A DNA stretch of 39,764 nt from Anaerolineales bacterium (GTDB lineage: Bacteria; Chloroflexota; Anaerolineae; Anaerolineales; Villigracilaceae): positions 1 through 39,764 of the forward strand of contig CAKKRM010000324.1 in assembly GCA_919902735.1 (NCBI GenBank). The letters are read 5' to 3'. The notes beneath the pieces were generated by a model. It saw only the letters and a list, made by a program, of their open reading frames with translations, searched no databases and was not told the origin of the DNA. Position numbers and translations under genes: made by a program. Position 1 is the stretch's first letter. Every line of letters starts with the position of its first letter. This document shows, piece after piece, positions 1 to 6,626 of this stretch.

Positions 1-392
1 GGCGTGGAGAAATCAACTTTCTCGGCGCGCTCGGCGGTGATGGTGATGCCATCGGCGGCGATGTCGAACTCAGCCTGGCCGGTGCCGCCCATTACAGCCA
101 CAATCGTATCCCAGCTTGTTTGCACAAAAACAGGCTTGCAATTCAGCCGCTTGCACGCTTCGGCAAACAGATCGTAATCGTACCCGACGCCCGTCCCAGT
201 TGCCTCGTCGATGAAGTTGAACGGATTGTAGGCGTTCTCCACCGCAATCCGAATTTCCCGGCCGCCCAGGTCGGTCAGTCCGCCGGTAGAGGGGGCGGGC
301 GCTACGGGCGCTTCCGTGGCTGGTGTGCCACAAGCGGCAAGTACGAGGGAGGCCAGAACGAGCAGGCTGGCTAGCGTAAACAGTTTTTTCAT
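1..392 (-). CDS. Amino-acid ABC transporter substrate-binding lipoprotein, N-terminal part
   Basis: Partial gene; it runs off the left edge and only the first 130 codons are present. The start follows a strong GGAGG site. The product opens with KK and a hydrophobic stretch ending in the lipobox LVLAAC (Cys21), then a low-complexity Ala/Pro/Thr linker, as in lipoproteins anchored to the outer face of the membrane. From about residue 45 the sequence (REIRIAVENAYNPFNF, then GYDYDLFAEACKRL, then FDIAADGITITAERAEKVDF) matches the family 3 periplasmic binding fold used for polar amino acids such as glutamine. Permease and ATPase genes would be expected just outside the window. It is transcribed away from the SCP2/AOR unit. 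The family is secure; the ligand is not determined. Confidence 0.9.
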   Translation of the reverse strand, partial: MKKLFTLASLLVLASLVLAACGTPATEAPVAPAPSTGGLTDLGGREIRIAVENAYNPFNFIDEATGTGVGYDYDLFAEACKRLNCKPVFVQTSWDTIVAVMGGTGQAEFDIAADGITITAERAEKVDFST

Positions 393-419
393 TTGCTCCT
401 CCAAGAGAAATAAAAATTG

Positions 420-458
420 GGCAATTATTAAATTGCCACGGGATGATCCCATCCCGTG
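420..458. promoter_or_regulatory. Two adjacent hairpins in the leader of the binding-protein gene
   Basis: GGCAATT (420-426) pairs with AATTGCC (431-437), and CACGGGATG (437-445) pairs with CATCCCGTG (450-458). The pair sits between the candidate promoter and the ribosome binding site of the transporter gene. It could be an operator, an mRNA-stabilising 5' hairpin or an attenuator. No known riboswitch class is recognised. Confidence 0.4.
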
Positions 459-463
459 CTTTA

Positions 464-492
464 AGCATAGACTATTTTTTTCATTTGTGCAA
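464..492 (-). promoter_or_regulatory. Sigma-70-type promoter for the binding-protein gene
   Basis: Read on the minus strand, TTGCAC (487-492) is followed after 17 bases by TATGCT (464-469). The predicted transcript start falls at about 457, at the edge of the inverted repeat 437-458, so the 5' leader of the binding-protein mRNA would begin with two hairpins. Sequence match only. Confidence 0.55.
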
Positions 493-554
493 GGATATTT
501 TGGCATATATTTCAAATGGTACAATTGCATCAAATTCTGTTTGGAGGCGGCATC

Positions 555-965
555 ATGTCTGCAATTTTTCCCAGTGAAGAATGGTTGAAAGAGCTGGAAG
601 TTAAACTGAATTCGGATGAAAAATACAGGGAGATCGCAAGGAATTGGGAGGGGGATTTGTTCTTCAACATCGAACCTGAAGGCAATTTGAAGGAACCGCT
701 CCGCTTCTACCTGGACCTGTGGCATGGGGCGTGCCGAAAAGTGGACTACAACCCTGAGGCATCCGCTTACCCAAAACCAACCTTCACGTTGACCGCAAGC
801 TACAACAACATCACCGCCGTGTTGTCCGGTAAGCTGAATCCCATGACGGCCATGATGACCATGAAACTCAAGGTGCATGGCAGCATGGGCTACATGATGC
901 GAAATGTGCCCACCGTGCTGGACTTTGTCCGCGTGGCGGGTGAGGCGACGGAAGAAATTTTGTAA
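555..965 (+). CDS. SCP2-like sterol-carrier-fold protein
   Basis: Small cytosolic protein of 136 residues with the SCP2 fold, a hydrophobic-cavity lipid or acyl-chain binding domain. The diagnostic part is the C-terminal half: GKLNPMTAMMTMKLKVHGSMG followed by a helical end, the place where SCP2-like proteins carry a G-x2-P-x-x-A-x-x-x-G-K-L-K-x-x-G motif. The start at 555 is chosen because GGAGG lies just upstream; an in-frame ATG at 516 would add 13 residues but has no ribosome site. A TACAAT box lies near 517-522 as a possible -10 element. The gene precedes AOR 1 by 70 bases on the same strand, so the two may be co-transcribed. Ligand unknown. Confidence 0.7.
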   Translation: MSAIFPSEEWLKELEVKLNSDEKYREIARNWEGDLFFNIEPEGNLKEPLRFYLDLWHGACRKVDYNPEASAYPKPTFTLTASYNNITAVLSGKLNPMTAMMTMKLKVHGSMGYMMRNVPTVLDFVRVAGEATEEIL

Positions 966-969
966 TTCA

Positions 970-1018
970 TTGAAAGTTACAGGTTGAAGGTTGCAGGTTT
1001 GAACTTTCAACCTTCAAC
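970..1018. repeat. Imperfect inverted/tandem repeat before AOR 1
   Basis: GTTGAAGGTT (983-992) pairs with AACCTTCAAC (1009-1018), and TTGAAAGTT (970-978) alternatively pairs with AACTTTCAA (1002-1010). The unit AACCTTCAAC recurs again up to the AOR start. The repeat fills nearly the whole gap between the SCP2-like gene and AOR 1, and leaves AOR 1 without a recognisable Shine-Dalgarno sequence. Confidence 0.6.
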
Positions 1019-1036
1019 TTGCCAACCTTCAACCCA

Positions 1037-2860
1037 ATGCAACCCATCCTCAAAATAAACCTCACTACCGGCACAACTGAAGAATTCATCATTCCCAAAG
1101 AATGGGAGCGTGACTTTCTTGGCGGCGCATCGCTTGCGGCGCGGATTTTGTATCCGTATCTCACGAAGGAACTTGATCCGCTTTCACCTGAGTCTTCTTT
1201 GCTATTTATCAACGGGCCATTGACTGGTACCTCAGGGCCGACCACAGGCCGTTTTGTGATTTGTGGAAAAAGCCCCGCCACCAACCTTTGGGCTGAATCA
1301 AATATCGGCGGGTTTTGGGGGCCTGAACTTCGCAAAGCAGGGTACGACGGTTTGTGGATCACAGGAAAAGCTCAAAGCCCGGTATATGTCTGGATCGAAG
1401 AAGGCAGGTTTGAGATTAGGAACGCGGCGAATGTTTGGGGGAAGGATGTCTATCAGACGCAGGGAATTGTCAAAGAGGAAATCGGAGTCAAAGGTGCGCG
1501 AGTCGCAGTGATTGGGGAGGCGGGGGAGCGCGGCGTTTTGTACGCTTCCATTTGTTGTGACCATGGCCGCATGGCGGGGCGCACTGGACTCGGCGCTGTG
1601 ATGGGGTCGAAGAATCTCAAAGCCATCGCAGTGTATGGTACTAAGAAAATTATGGTCGCGCACGAGGAGCAATATGCGGCATTGCGGTCCGAGTCGAACC
1701 GTACGCTCAAGCAGAGTAACGAGACCAAATTTTTTCACGAGCTAGGCACGGGGGGAACGGCTAATTTTTTTGAGTATATGGGTTCGATGCCGTCGAAATA
1801 TTATCACCAGGGTTCGTTCCCGAACGTGGATAATATCTCTGGCGCAAAAATGGCCGAGTCTATTTTAGTTGGGTATCACGCCTGCCAGGGATGTGTGATC
1901 GCATGCGGGCGTGTGGTGAAGTTGGATGATGGCGCGAAACGCAAGGGGCCAGAGTGGGAAACAATCGTTGGATTTGGGCCAAATTTATTGAATGACGATC
2001 TGGCGGAAATTACCCGCCTGGGCGAGTTGTGTGACCGCTATGGCATGGACACGATCAGTACATCCAACACGATTGGACTCGCGTTTCATCTTTTTGAGTT
2101 GGGCAAATTAACCACGCAGGATACTGGCGGGCTTGAGTTGAAGTGGGGGGATGTGCTGGCTGTGAGGCAATTGATTAAGATGATTGCGCGGCGGGAAGGG
2201 ATCGGCGAGTTGATGGCAAAGGGCGCGCGCCAATTTGGCGCGGCCTTCGATGCGGAAGGTGAAGCGGTGCAAGTGAACGGACTCGAAGTCGCCTATCACG
2301 ATCCGCGCGGCGTTTCAGGGATGGCATTGTCGTACGCGACCAGTCCGCGTGGTGCGTGTCACAATCAATCGGATTATTTCATGGTGGAGTTGGGTCATAT
2401 CGAAGAGCGAATTGGCATCACCTACTTTGACCGTCACGCTCAGGCGGAAAAGTCGGGGAACGTTGCGAAACACCAGAATTGGCGCACGATTTCCAACGCC
2501 TTCGTGATGTGCATCTTTGCGACGATTGACCCGAACGAACAGGTGAGTTTAATCAATGCGGCCTGCGGTTACGAATGGACTCTGGAAGAAATGATGCTGT
2601 CTGGCGAACGCGGCTGGAATCTCAAGCGCGCCATTAACAACCGCATGGGACTCACTCGCGCGAACGATAAGCTCCCCAAGGCGTTTCTTGAGCCGTACAA
2701 CGAAGGCGGCGCGGCTGGCTTTGTGCTGGATTTCCAAGCCATGCTGGCGGCGTATTATGAAGCCCGCGGCTGGGATTGGGAAACAGGCAAGCCGACGAGA
2801 GAAAAGCTGCTGGAGTTGGAGCTAGGGGATGTGGCGGAGGAGTTGTGGAAGGGAGGATGA
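1037..2860 (+). CDS. Tungsten/molybdenum aldehyde ferredoxin oxidoreductase (AOR family), complete
   Basis: Full-length AOR-family enzyme of 607 residues, which oxidises aldehydes (or a related substrate) to carboxylic acids with ferredoxin as acceptor, using a bis-pterin W/Mo centre and one 4Fe-4S cluster. Residues 1-200 are the pterin-binding N-terminal domain (INLTTG, FINGPLTGT, GRFVICGKSP, WGPELRKAGYDGLWI). Cluster ligands are C283-x2-C286-x3-C290 plus C510 in the AACGYEW segment. ATG 1037 is preferred over the in-frame TTG at 1019 because families of this type start shortly before the KINLTTG strand. Neither has a good ribosome site, since a repeat lies immediately upstream. The substrate cannot be predicted: AOR, FOR, GAPOR and uncharacterised subfamilies share these motifs. 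A second, different AOR lies at the right end of the window. Confidence 0.92.
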   Translation: MQPILKINLTTGTTEEFIIPKEWERDFLGGASLAARILYPYLTKELDPLSPESSLLFINGPLTGTSGPTTGRFVICGKSPATNLWAESNIGGFWGPELRKAGYDGLWITGKAQSPVYVWIEEGRFEIRNAANVWGKDVYQTQGIVKEEIGVKGARVAVIGEAGERGVLYASICCDHGRMAGRTGLGAVMGSKNLKAIAVYGTKKIMVAHEEQYAALRSESNRTLKQSNETKFFHELGTGGTANFFEYMGSMPSKYYHQGSFPNVDNISGAKMAESILVGYHACQGCVIACGRVVKLDDGAKRKGPEWETIVGFGPNLLNDDLAEITRLGELCDRYGMDTISTSNTIGLAFHLFELGKLTTQDTGGLELKWGDVLAVRQLIKMIARREGIGELMAKGARQFGAAFDAEGEAVQVNGLEVAYHDPRGVSGMALSYATSPRGACHNQSDYFMVELGHIEERIGITYFDRHAQAEKSGNVAKHQNWRTISNAFVMCIFATIDPNEQVSLINAACGYEWTLEEMMLSGERGWNLKRAINNRMGLTRANDKLPKAFLEPYNEGGAAGFVLDFQAMLAAYYEARGWDWETGKPTREKLLELELGDVAEELWKGG

Positions 2861-2912
2861 ATTGAGGATTATGGCTGTGCTATAATTTCAACAGCATGGA
2901 AGGTAAATCGCT

Positions 2913-3263
2913 ATGGCTGACAATGCAAAACGATGGACTGTTCAAGACCGTGACGGCAATTCGATTTACCTGACGGAAGAACGATGGCAACATGTTACGG
3001 ATTCCGACAATCACCCTGAAATGGAAGATTACGAAGAATATTTAAAAACAACTTTGCAAAAAGGACGACGACAACAGGAACCTCTCAACCCGCGTAAATA
3101 TCGCTACATACATATGTTTGATGATTTGGTAGGTGATTTTAATCATCTCGTGGCTATTGTCTTGTTCGGATTGGATGTCACTGAGCAGGGTGATACCGAG
3201 TCAAATAATTTTGTAGCGACAGCCTTTCTAAAATATATTCGCCAGAAAGGCGATAAAAAATAA
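2913..3263 (+). CDS. Small nuclease-like protein, first gene of a toxin-antitoxin-like pair
   Basis: A soluble protein of 116 residues, preceded by GGAAGG at 2898 and by a TATAAT box at 2881-2886. The pattern YLTEERWQHV...HPEM...YLKTTLQKGRR...P resembles phage and toxin-type BECR-fold RNases and the DUF4258-like group, in which a conserved His lies in an LT-x-ER-W-x-H core; that assignment is inference from motif shape. The stop overlaps the start of the DUF2283 gene by one base (TAATG), implying translational coupling. Small nuclease-fold genes directly coupled to DUF2283 genes recur in bacteria and resemble toxin-antitoxin operons. The pair ends in a strong terminator and stands apart from AOR 1. 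An alternative is a stand-alone conserved hypothetical without toxicity. Confidence 0.5.
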   Translation: MADNAKRWTVQDRDGNSIYLTEERWQHVTDSDNHPEMEDYEEYLKTTLQKGRRQQEPLNPRKYRYIHMFDDLVGDFNHLVAIVLFGLDVTEQGDTESNNFVATAFLKYIRQKGDKK

Positions 3264-3637
3264 TGACAAATTCAACTTATTCCTACGATAAAGAAGCGGA
3301 TGTGTTATATATCTCGTTTTCGCCAGGCGAAAAGCCGACTGCCGCAGTGGAGTTGAACGAAAACATCCTTTTACGGTTCAACCGCGCTGAGAAACGCGCA
3401 ATTGGCTTGACACTAATGGATTTTTCCGTGCTGGTGCAACTCACAACATTAGGCCCGCGCAGTTTTCCTTTGAGTGGCTTGAAAGACCTTGAACCTGAAT
3501 GGCAGGAGACGGTGATTGAAATTATCACTTCTCTGCCCGTCAATCAGATTTTGAAGGTTTCCAGTTATATGCCTTCGTCTGCCGAGATCGTGCCGATTAC
3601 TTCTGTGGAAAAACCGCCAATCATGGTGGCGGTATAA
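3263..3637 (+). CDS. DUF2283 family protein, putative partner/antitoxin
   Basis: The first 60 residues show the DUF2283 signature: YSYDKEADVLYISFSPGEK, then a short strand, then NILLRFN, then AIGLTLMDFS. DUF2283 proteins are small beta-rich proteins often encoded next to small nuclease or toxin-like genes. The remaining 60 or so residues (LSGLKDLEPEWQETVIEII and a Pro-rich end) are an extension of unknown role. Translation starts on the ATG that overlaps the stop of the upstream gene. A role as antitoxin rests only on context. Confidence 0.6.
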   Translation: MTNSTYSYDKEADVLYISFSPGEKPTAAVELNENILLRFNRAEKRAIGLTLMDFSVLVQLTTLGPRSFPLSGLKDLEPEWQETVIEIITSLPVNQILKVSSYMPSSAEIVPITSVEKPPIMVAV

Positions 3638-3643
3638 AGTGAC

Positions 3644-3674
3644 AAAAAAACGCCTTTTGAGTAGGGCGTTTTTT
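3644..3674 (+). terminator. Rho-independent terminator after the DUF2283 gene
   Basis: AAAAAACGCC (3645-3654) and GGCGTTTTTT (3665-3674) form a 10-bp stem with a 10-base loop and a T-run. The A-run on the left means it could also work for the convergent arfB transcript, although arfB already ends at 3738. Confidence 0.9.
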
Positions 3675-3737
3675 ATACTCTTTCAAGCCATTGAAGTGAA
3701 GCTGATTGAGTTGCAGAGCGTCGCATAAACACCCAAC

Positions 3738-4142
3738 TCATTCTTCAAAGCTTTTCTTATTCAGCCTTGTCTTCTTAACCTCACCCCGTTTCTTTTTCCC
3801 TTGCAGCCTTTTTTCTTTGGATGCTTTTGTGGGCTTCGTCTTGTGGCGAAGTTTTGGCTTCTCGCCTGCTTTACGGATCAGTTCATAAAATCGTTGGATG
3901 GCGTCTTCGCGGTTTTGTTCCTGCGTACGGTATTTCTTCGCTTCGAGGATGAGAACACCGTCAGCGGTGAGGCGTTTACCAGCAAGCAGAATCAAGCGTC
4001 CCTTTAGGTCTGAGGCGAGGGAGGGGGAGTTGACTACGTCAAAGCGCAGTTGGACGGCTGTCGCAACCTTGTTGACGTTCTGTCCGCCGGGGCCGGAAGC
4101 GCGGATATATTCGAGGGTGATTTCAGAATCGAGATTTTTCAT
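3738..4142 (-). CDS. arfB: Alternative ribosome-rescue factor ArfB (YaeJ/ICT1 type)
   Basis: Peptidyl-tRNA hydrolase that releases peptides from ribosomes stalled on non-stop mRNA. The GGQ motif lies at residues 19-21 in RASGPGGQNVNKVATAVQLRF, exactly the short RF-1-like catalytic domain without any codon-recognition domain. The C-terminal 45 residues are very basic (KAGEKPKLRHKTKPTKASKEK and onward), matching the ArfB tail that inserts into the empty mRNA channel. The length of 134 residues is typical. It ends 40 bases before the MFS gene start region on the same strand and is probably independent of it. Confidence 0.93.
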   Translation of the reverse strand: MKNLDSEITLEYIRASGPGGQNVNKVATAVQLRFDVVNSPSLASDLKGRLILLAGKRLTADGVLILEAKKYRTQEQNREDAIQRFYELIRKAGEKPKLRHKTKPTKASKEKRLQGKKKRGEVKKTRLNKKSFEE

Positions 4143-4181
4143 TTTTCCCGATTATACGTGGGGCACAGCAACGCTGTGCCC

Positions 4182-5504
4182 CTACTTGACTACCCTCGGC
4201 GCGAAGAACCATAAAATTGCGAGGATTAACCCTCCCACAAAAAATGGGACTGGCCCGCCAAAATATTGAAAGAGCACTCCGTAAAACAACGGGGCCACTG
4301 CATTGGCTGCGCTATACGCCGCAGTGGATACGCCCAGCGCGCCGCCAACTTCGCTTTTGTCGGCGGTTTTGGTAATGAGGCTGTTGATGGCGGGATGCAG
4401 TACGCCGCCACCCAATGCGGCTGGAATGCTGGCGACCATCAGCCAAAGGATGCCAAACCAGCTTTTTGCCGCTTCATCGGGCAGTTGAATGTTGATGCTT
4501 TGAATGGAGACGCGGAAGCTGCCTTGCCCTGCCATACTTTCGAGAACCTTTGCTTTTTCATACCAGGGGACGGGAATGGCGGGCGTGAGCGCGGTTCCGA
4601 TCAACCCGATGGCAAGCGCGCCAAGCCCCATGAGAACCAGCCAGCGGTCGCCTTTTATTTTTGACCAGCGCCCAACCAGCCCGCCTTGCACAACGATGAT
4701 CAAAACACCCGCCAGCGCAAAGAGACCCGACGTGTCGCGCGCGTCCATGCCGAGGCGGGTGAGGGTGAACAATGAAAAGAGTTGTTCGTAGCCGCCGAAG
4801 GCCACCTGATAGAAGAACATAATGATAAGAAGAAAGCCAATGGCAGGGCGGTTAAGGGCGTCTCGCAGGGCAGCGAAGGAAAATGGACGTCGTTTGCGCG
4901 ATGCTTCGGGATTTTCAACTTCTGTGTAGGTTTCCTTGAACCAAAACACCGTCAGTAAAATTGAGATGAGCGAGAATAGCGCGGCAGTGAATGCCACGGC
5001 GCGATAATTTTGTCCTGTGGAGGCGAGGACGATGAATGCGATGATGGGGCCAAGCACAAAGCCGACGCCAAAAGCTGCGCCGATGAGGCCCAGGCCCTGA
5101 GTGCGCGTCTGTTCGGTGGTGCTGTCTGCGACGGCCGCCTGCGCTGTGGCAATGTTTGCGCCAGAGAGACCGTCGATGATGCGGGAGACAAAAAGCAGGA
5201 AGAGTGAATCAGCAAACCCGAGCAGGATGAAACCCGCCAGAGTGCCGATCTGACTTGCGACCAAAATTGGTTTCCGTCCGAAGCGGTCTGACAGCCTTCC
5301 AAGGATGGGCGCGCCAATGAATTGCATGAAAGGATATGCGGCCTGCAAAATTCCGATCACCAATGGCGAAGAGCCAAAGCGCGCCGCATACAAAGGCAGC
5401 AGCGGAATGATGATCGAAAGCCCCATCAAGTCCACGAGGACGATGACGAGGACAGGCAGAATTTTTTTGAAATCAGGCTTTTCGGTTGTGGCTTCTGTCG
5501 GCAT
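4182..5504 (-). CDS. MFS efflux transporter, TetA/DHA1-like
   Basis: A 440-residue inner-membrane protein with about 12 hydrophobic segments. The cytoplasmic loop 2-3 carries MFS motif A as GRLSDRFGRKPIL, and the first helix (VLVIVLVDLMGLSIIIPLLPLY) is like that of drug:H+ antiporters of the TetA/DHA1 class. A soluble insert of about 45 residues (from PWYEKAKVLESMAGQG to DEAAKSWFG) lies between the eighth and ninth hydrophobic segments, longer than usual for this family. It lies downstream of korB on the same strand, separated by a palindromic repeat. Substrate unknown. Confidence 0.88.
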   Translation of the reverse strand: MPTEATTEKPDFKKILPVLVIVLVDLMGLSIIIPLLPLYAARFGSSPLVIGILQAAYPFMQFIGAPILGRLSDRFGRKPILVASQIGTLAGFILLGFADSLFLLFVSRIIDGLSGANIATAQAAVADSTTEQTRTQGLGLIGAAFGVGFVLGPIIAFIVLASTGQNYRAVAFTAALFSLISILLTVFWFKETYTEVENPEASRKRRPFSFAALRDALNRPAIGFLLIIMFFYQVAFGGYEQLFSLFTLTRLGMDARDTSGLFALAGVLIIVVQGGLVGRWSKIKGDRWLVLMGLGALAIGLIGTALTPAIPVPWYEKAKVLESMAGQGSFRVSIQSINIQLPDEAAKSWFGILWLMVASIPAALGGGVLHPAINSLITKTADKSEVGGALGVSTAAYSAANAVAPLFYGVLFQYFGGPVPFFVGGLILAILWFFAPRVVK

Positions 5505-5520
5505 AATTTCCTAAAACAAA

Positions 5521-5569
5521 CCCTCCCCCAAATCCGTTCTTTGGATTTGGGGGAGGGCAGGGAGGGGGG
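5521..5569. repeat. G-rich palindromic repeat, copy H1
   Basis: CCCTCCCCCAAATCC (5521-5535) pairs with GGATTTGGGGGAGGG, followed by the tail CAGGGAGGGGGG. It sits immediately after the korB stop codon and before the MFS gene. A second copy of the same family lies inside the R-M gene (32225-32276). Confidence 0.85.
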
Positions 5570-5570
5570 C

Positions 5571-6626
5571 TTAGAACATCAACGAGTTGATCTTGTCGAT
5601 CATTGCGCGCTCAGGCCGCAAATCCACTTCGGTGAGGCGGTTGAGGGGCGTATCCACCAAATTGTAGATGGATGTCAAATTCGGCTTGGTAGTATTCACA
5701 TACAGCAAACCCGTCACGAGCCAGTTATTGCGCTGGGCTTCTTCCATCACACGCAGAGCCTCGAAGCGGTTGGTGGGATCGTAGCCTCTTTCGAGATTCT
5801 TCAAAATGACCGTCGAGCCGTCGTGCATGGCAACTTCGCGGACTTCGCCATCTTCCATTTCGCGCTCGAGGATGATCTCGTTGCGCGGCGCGATGTAGGA
5901 AATTTCATGCAGGGGTTCTTCGTGATCCTTGCCCCAGGCATAGGAATGGAAGGCGTTTTCCTGGTTATTGAAAGTGACACACGGGCTGATAATATCCAGC
6001 ACGGCGATGCCATCATGCGCAAGCGCCACTTTGAGCAATTCCTTCACCTGCTTGGGGTTGCCCGCAAAGGAACGCGCCACGAGGGTCGCATTGGAAACGA
6101 GCGCTTCCATACAAATGTCAACGGGCATGTAGGGATTCTCGCCCTGCTTCTTCAATTGCAAGCCCCTTTCAGCGGTGGCAGAGAACTGGCCTTTGGTCAA
6201 ACCATACACGCCGTTATTCTCGACGATGTAGACCATGTTCACATTGCGGCGCATGATGTGCTTGAACTGACCCATGCCAATGCTGGCCGAGTCGCCATCG
6301 CCTGAAACGCCGATGCCTTTCATGCGCGCATCAGCAAACAACGCGCCCGTCGCAATGGACGGCATCCGTCCATGCAAGCTGTTGAAGCCGAAGGTGCGGT
6401 TCAGGAAATACGTGGGTGACTTGGATGAACAGCCAATGCCGCTGAACTTCATCACATCTTCGGGCACGATGTTCATTTCGTACAACGCGGTCACGATCTG
6501 GTTCGAGATCGAGTTATGTCCGCAGCCCTGGCATAACGTAGTAGGCGCGCCGCGATAATCATTTTTGGATAAGCCAGCGAGATTGACGTTTGCCGTCGCG
6601 CCAGCCATGGGGAGGGTTTCAGTCAT
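5571..6626 (-). CDS. korB: 2-oxoacid:ferredoxin oxidoreductase, beta (TPP-binding) subunit
   Basis: Beta subunit of a CoA-dependent 2-oxoacid:acceptor oxidoreductase, which binds thiamine diphosphate and a 4Fe-4S cluster and decarboxylates 2-oxoacids such as 2-oxoglutarate or pyruvate. The TPP motif begins with GDGDSASIGMGQ and ends at VENNGVYGLTKG. The Cys pair LCQGCGHN near residue 33 and the Cys of FSGIGCSSK are cluster ligands in this family, and a conserved third site is C in SPCVTFNN. The start ATG lies inside the end of korA (8-base overlap) with AAGGAGA as ribosome site, so the two are translationally coupled. The substrate (2-oxoglutarate, pyruvate or branched chain) is not resolved; the symbol is the conventional one for this two-subunit type. 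Confidence 0.9.
   Translation of the reverse strand: MTETLPMAGATANVNLAGLSKNDYRGAPTTLCQGCGHNSISNQIVTALYEMNIVPEDVMKFSGIGCSSKSPTYFLNRTFGFNSLHGRMPSIATGALFADARMKGIGVSGDGDSASIGMGQFKHIMRRNVNMVYIVENNGVYGLTKGQFSATAERGLQLKKQGENPYMPVDICMEALVSNATLVARSFAGNPKQVKELLKVALAHDGIAVLDIISPCVTFNNQENAFHSYAWGKDHEEPLHEISYIAPRNEIILEREMEDGEVREVAMHDGSTVILKNLERGYDPTNRFEALRVMEEAQRNNWLVTGLLYVNTTKPNLTSIYNLVDTPLNRLTEVDLRPERAMIDKINSLMF

Noticed and set aside
5322-6305. 327-codon plus-strand frame across the MFS/korB boundary
   Set aside because: It spans two real minus-strand genes and a repeat, and has no recognisable domain.
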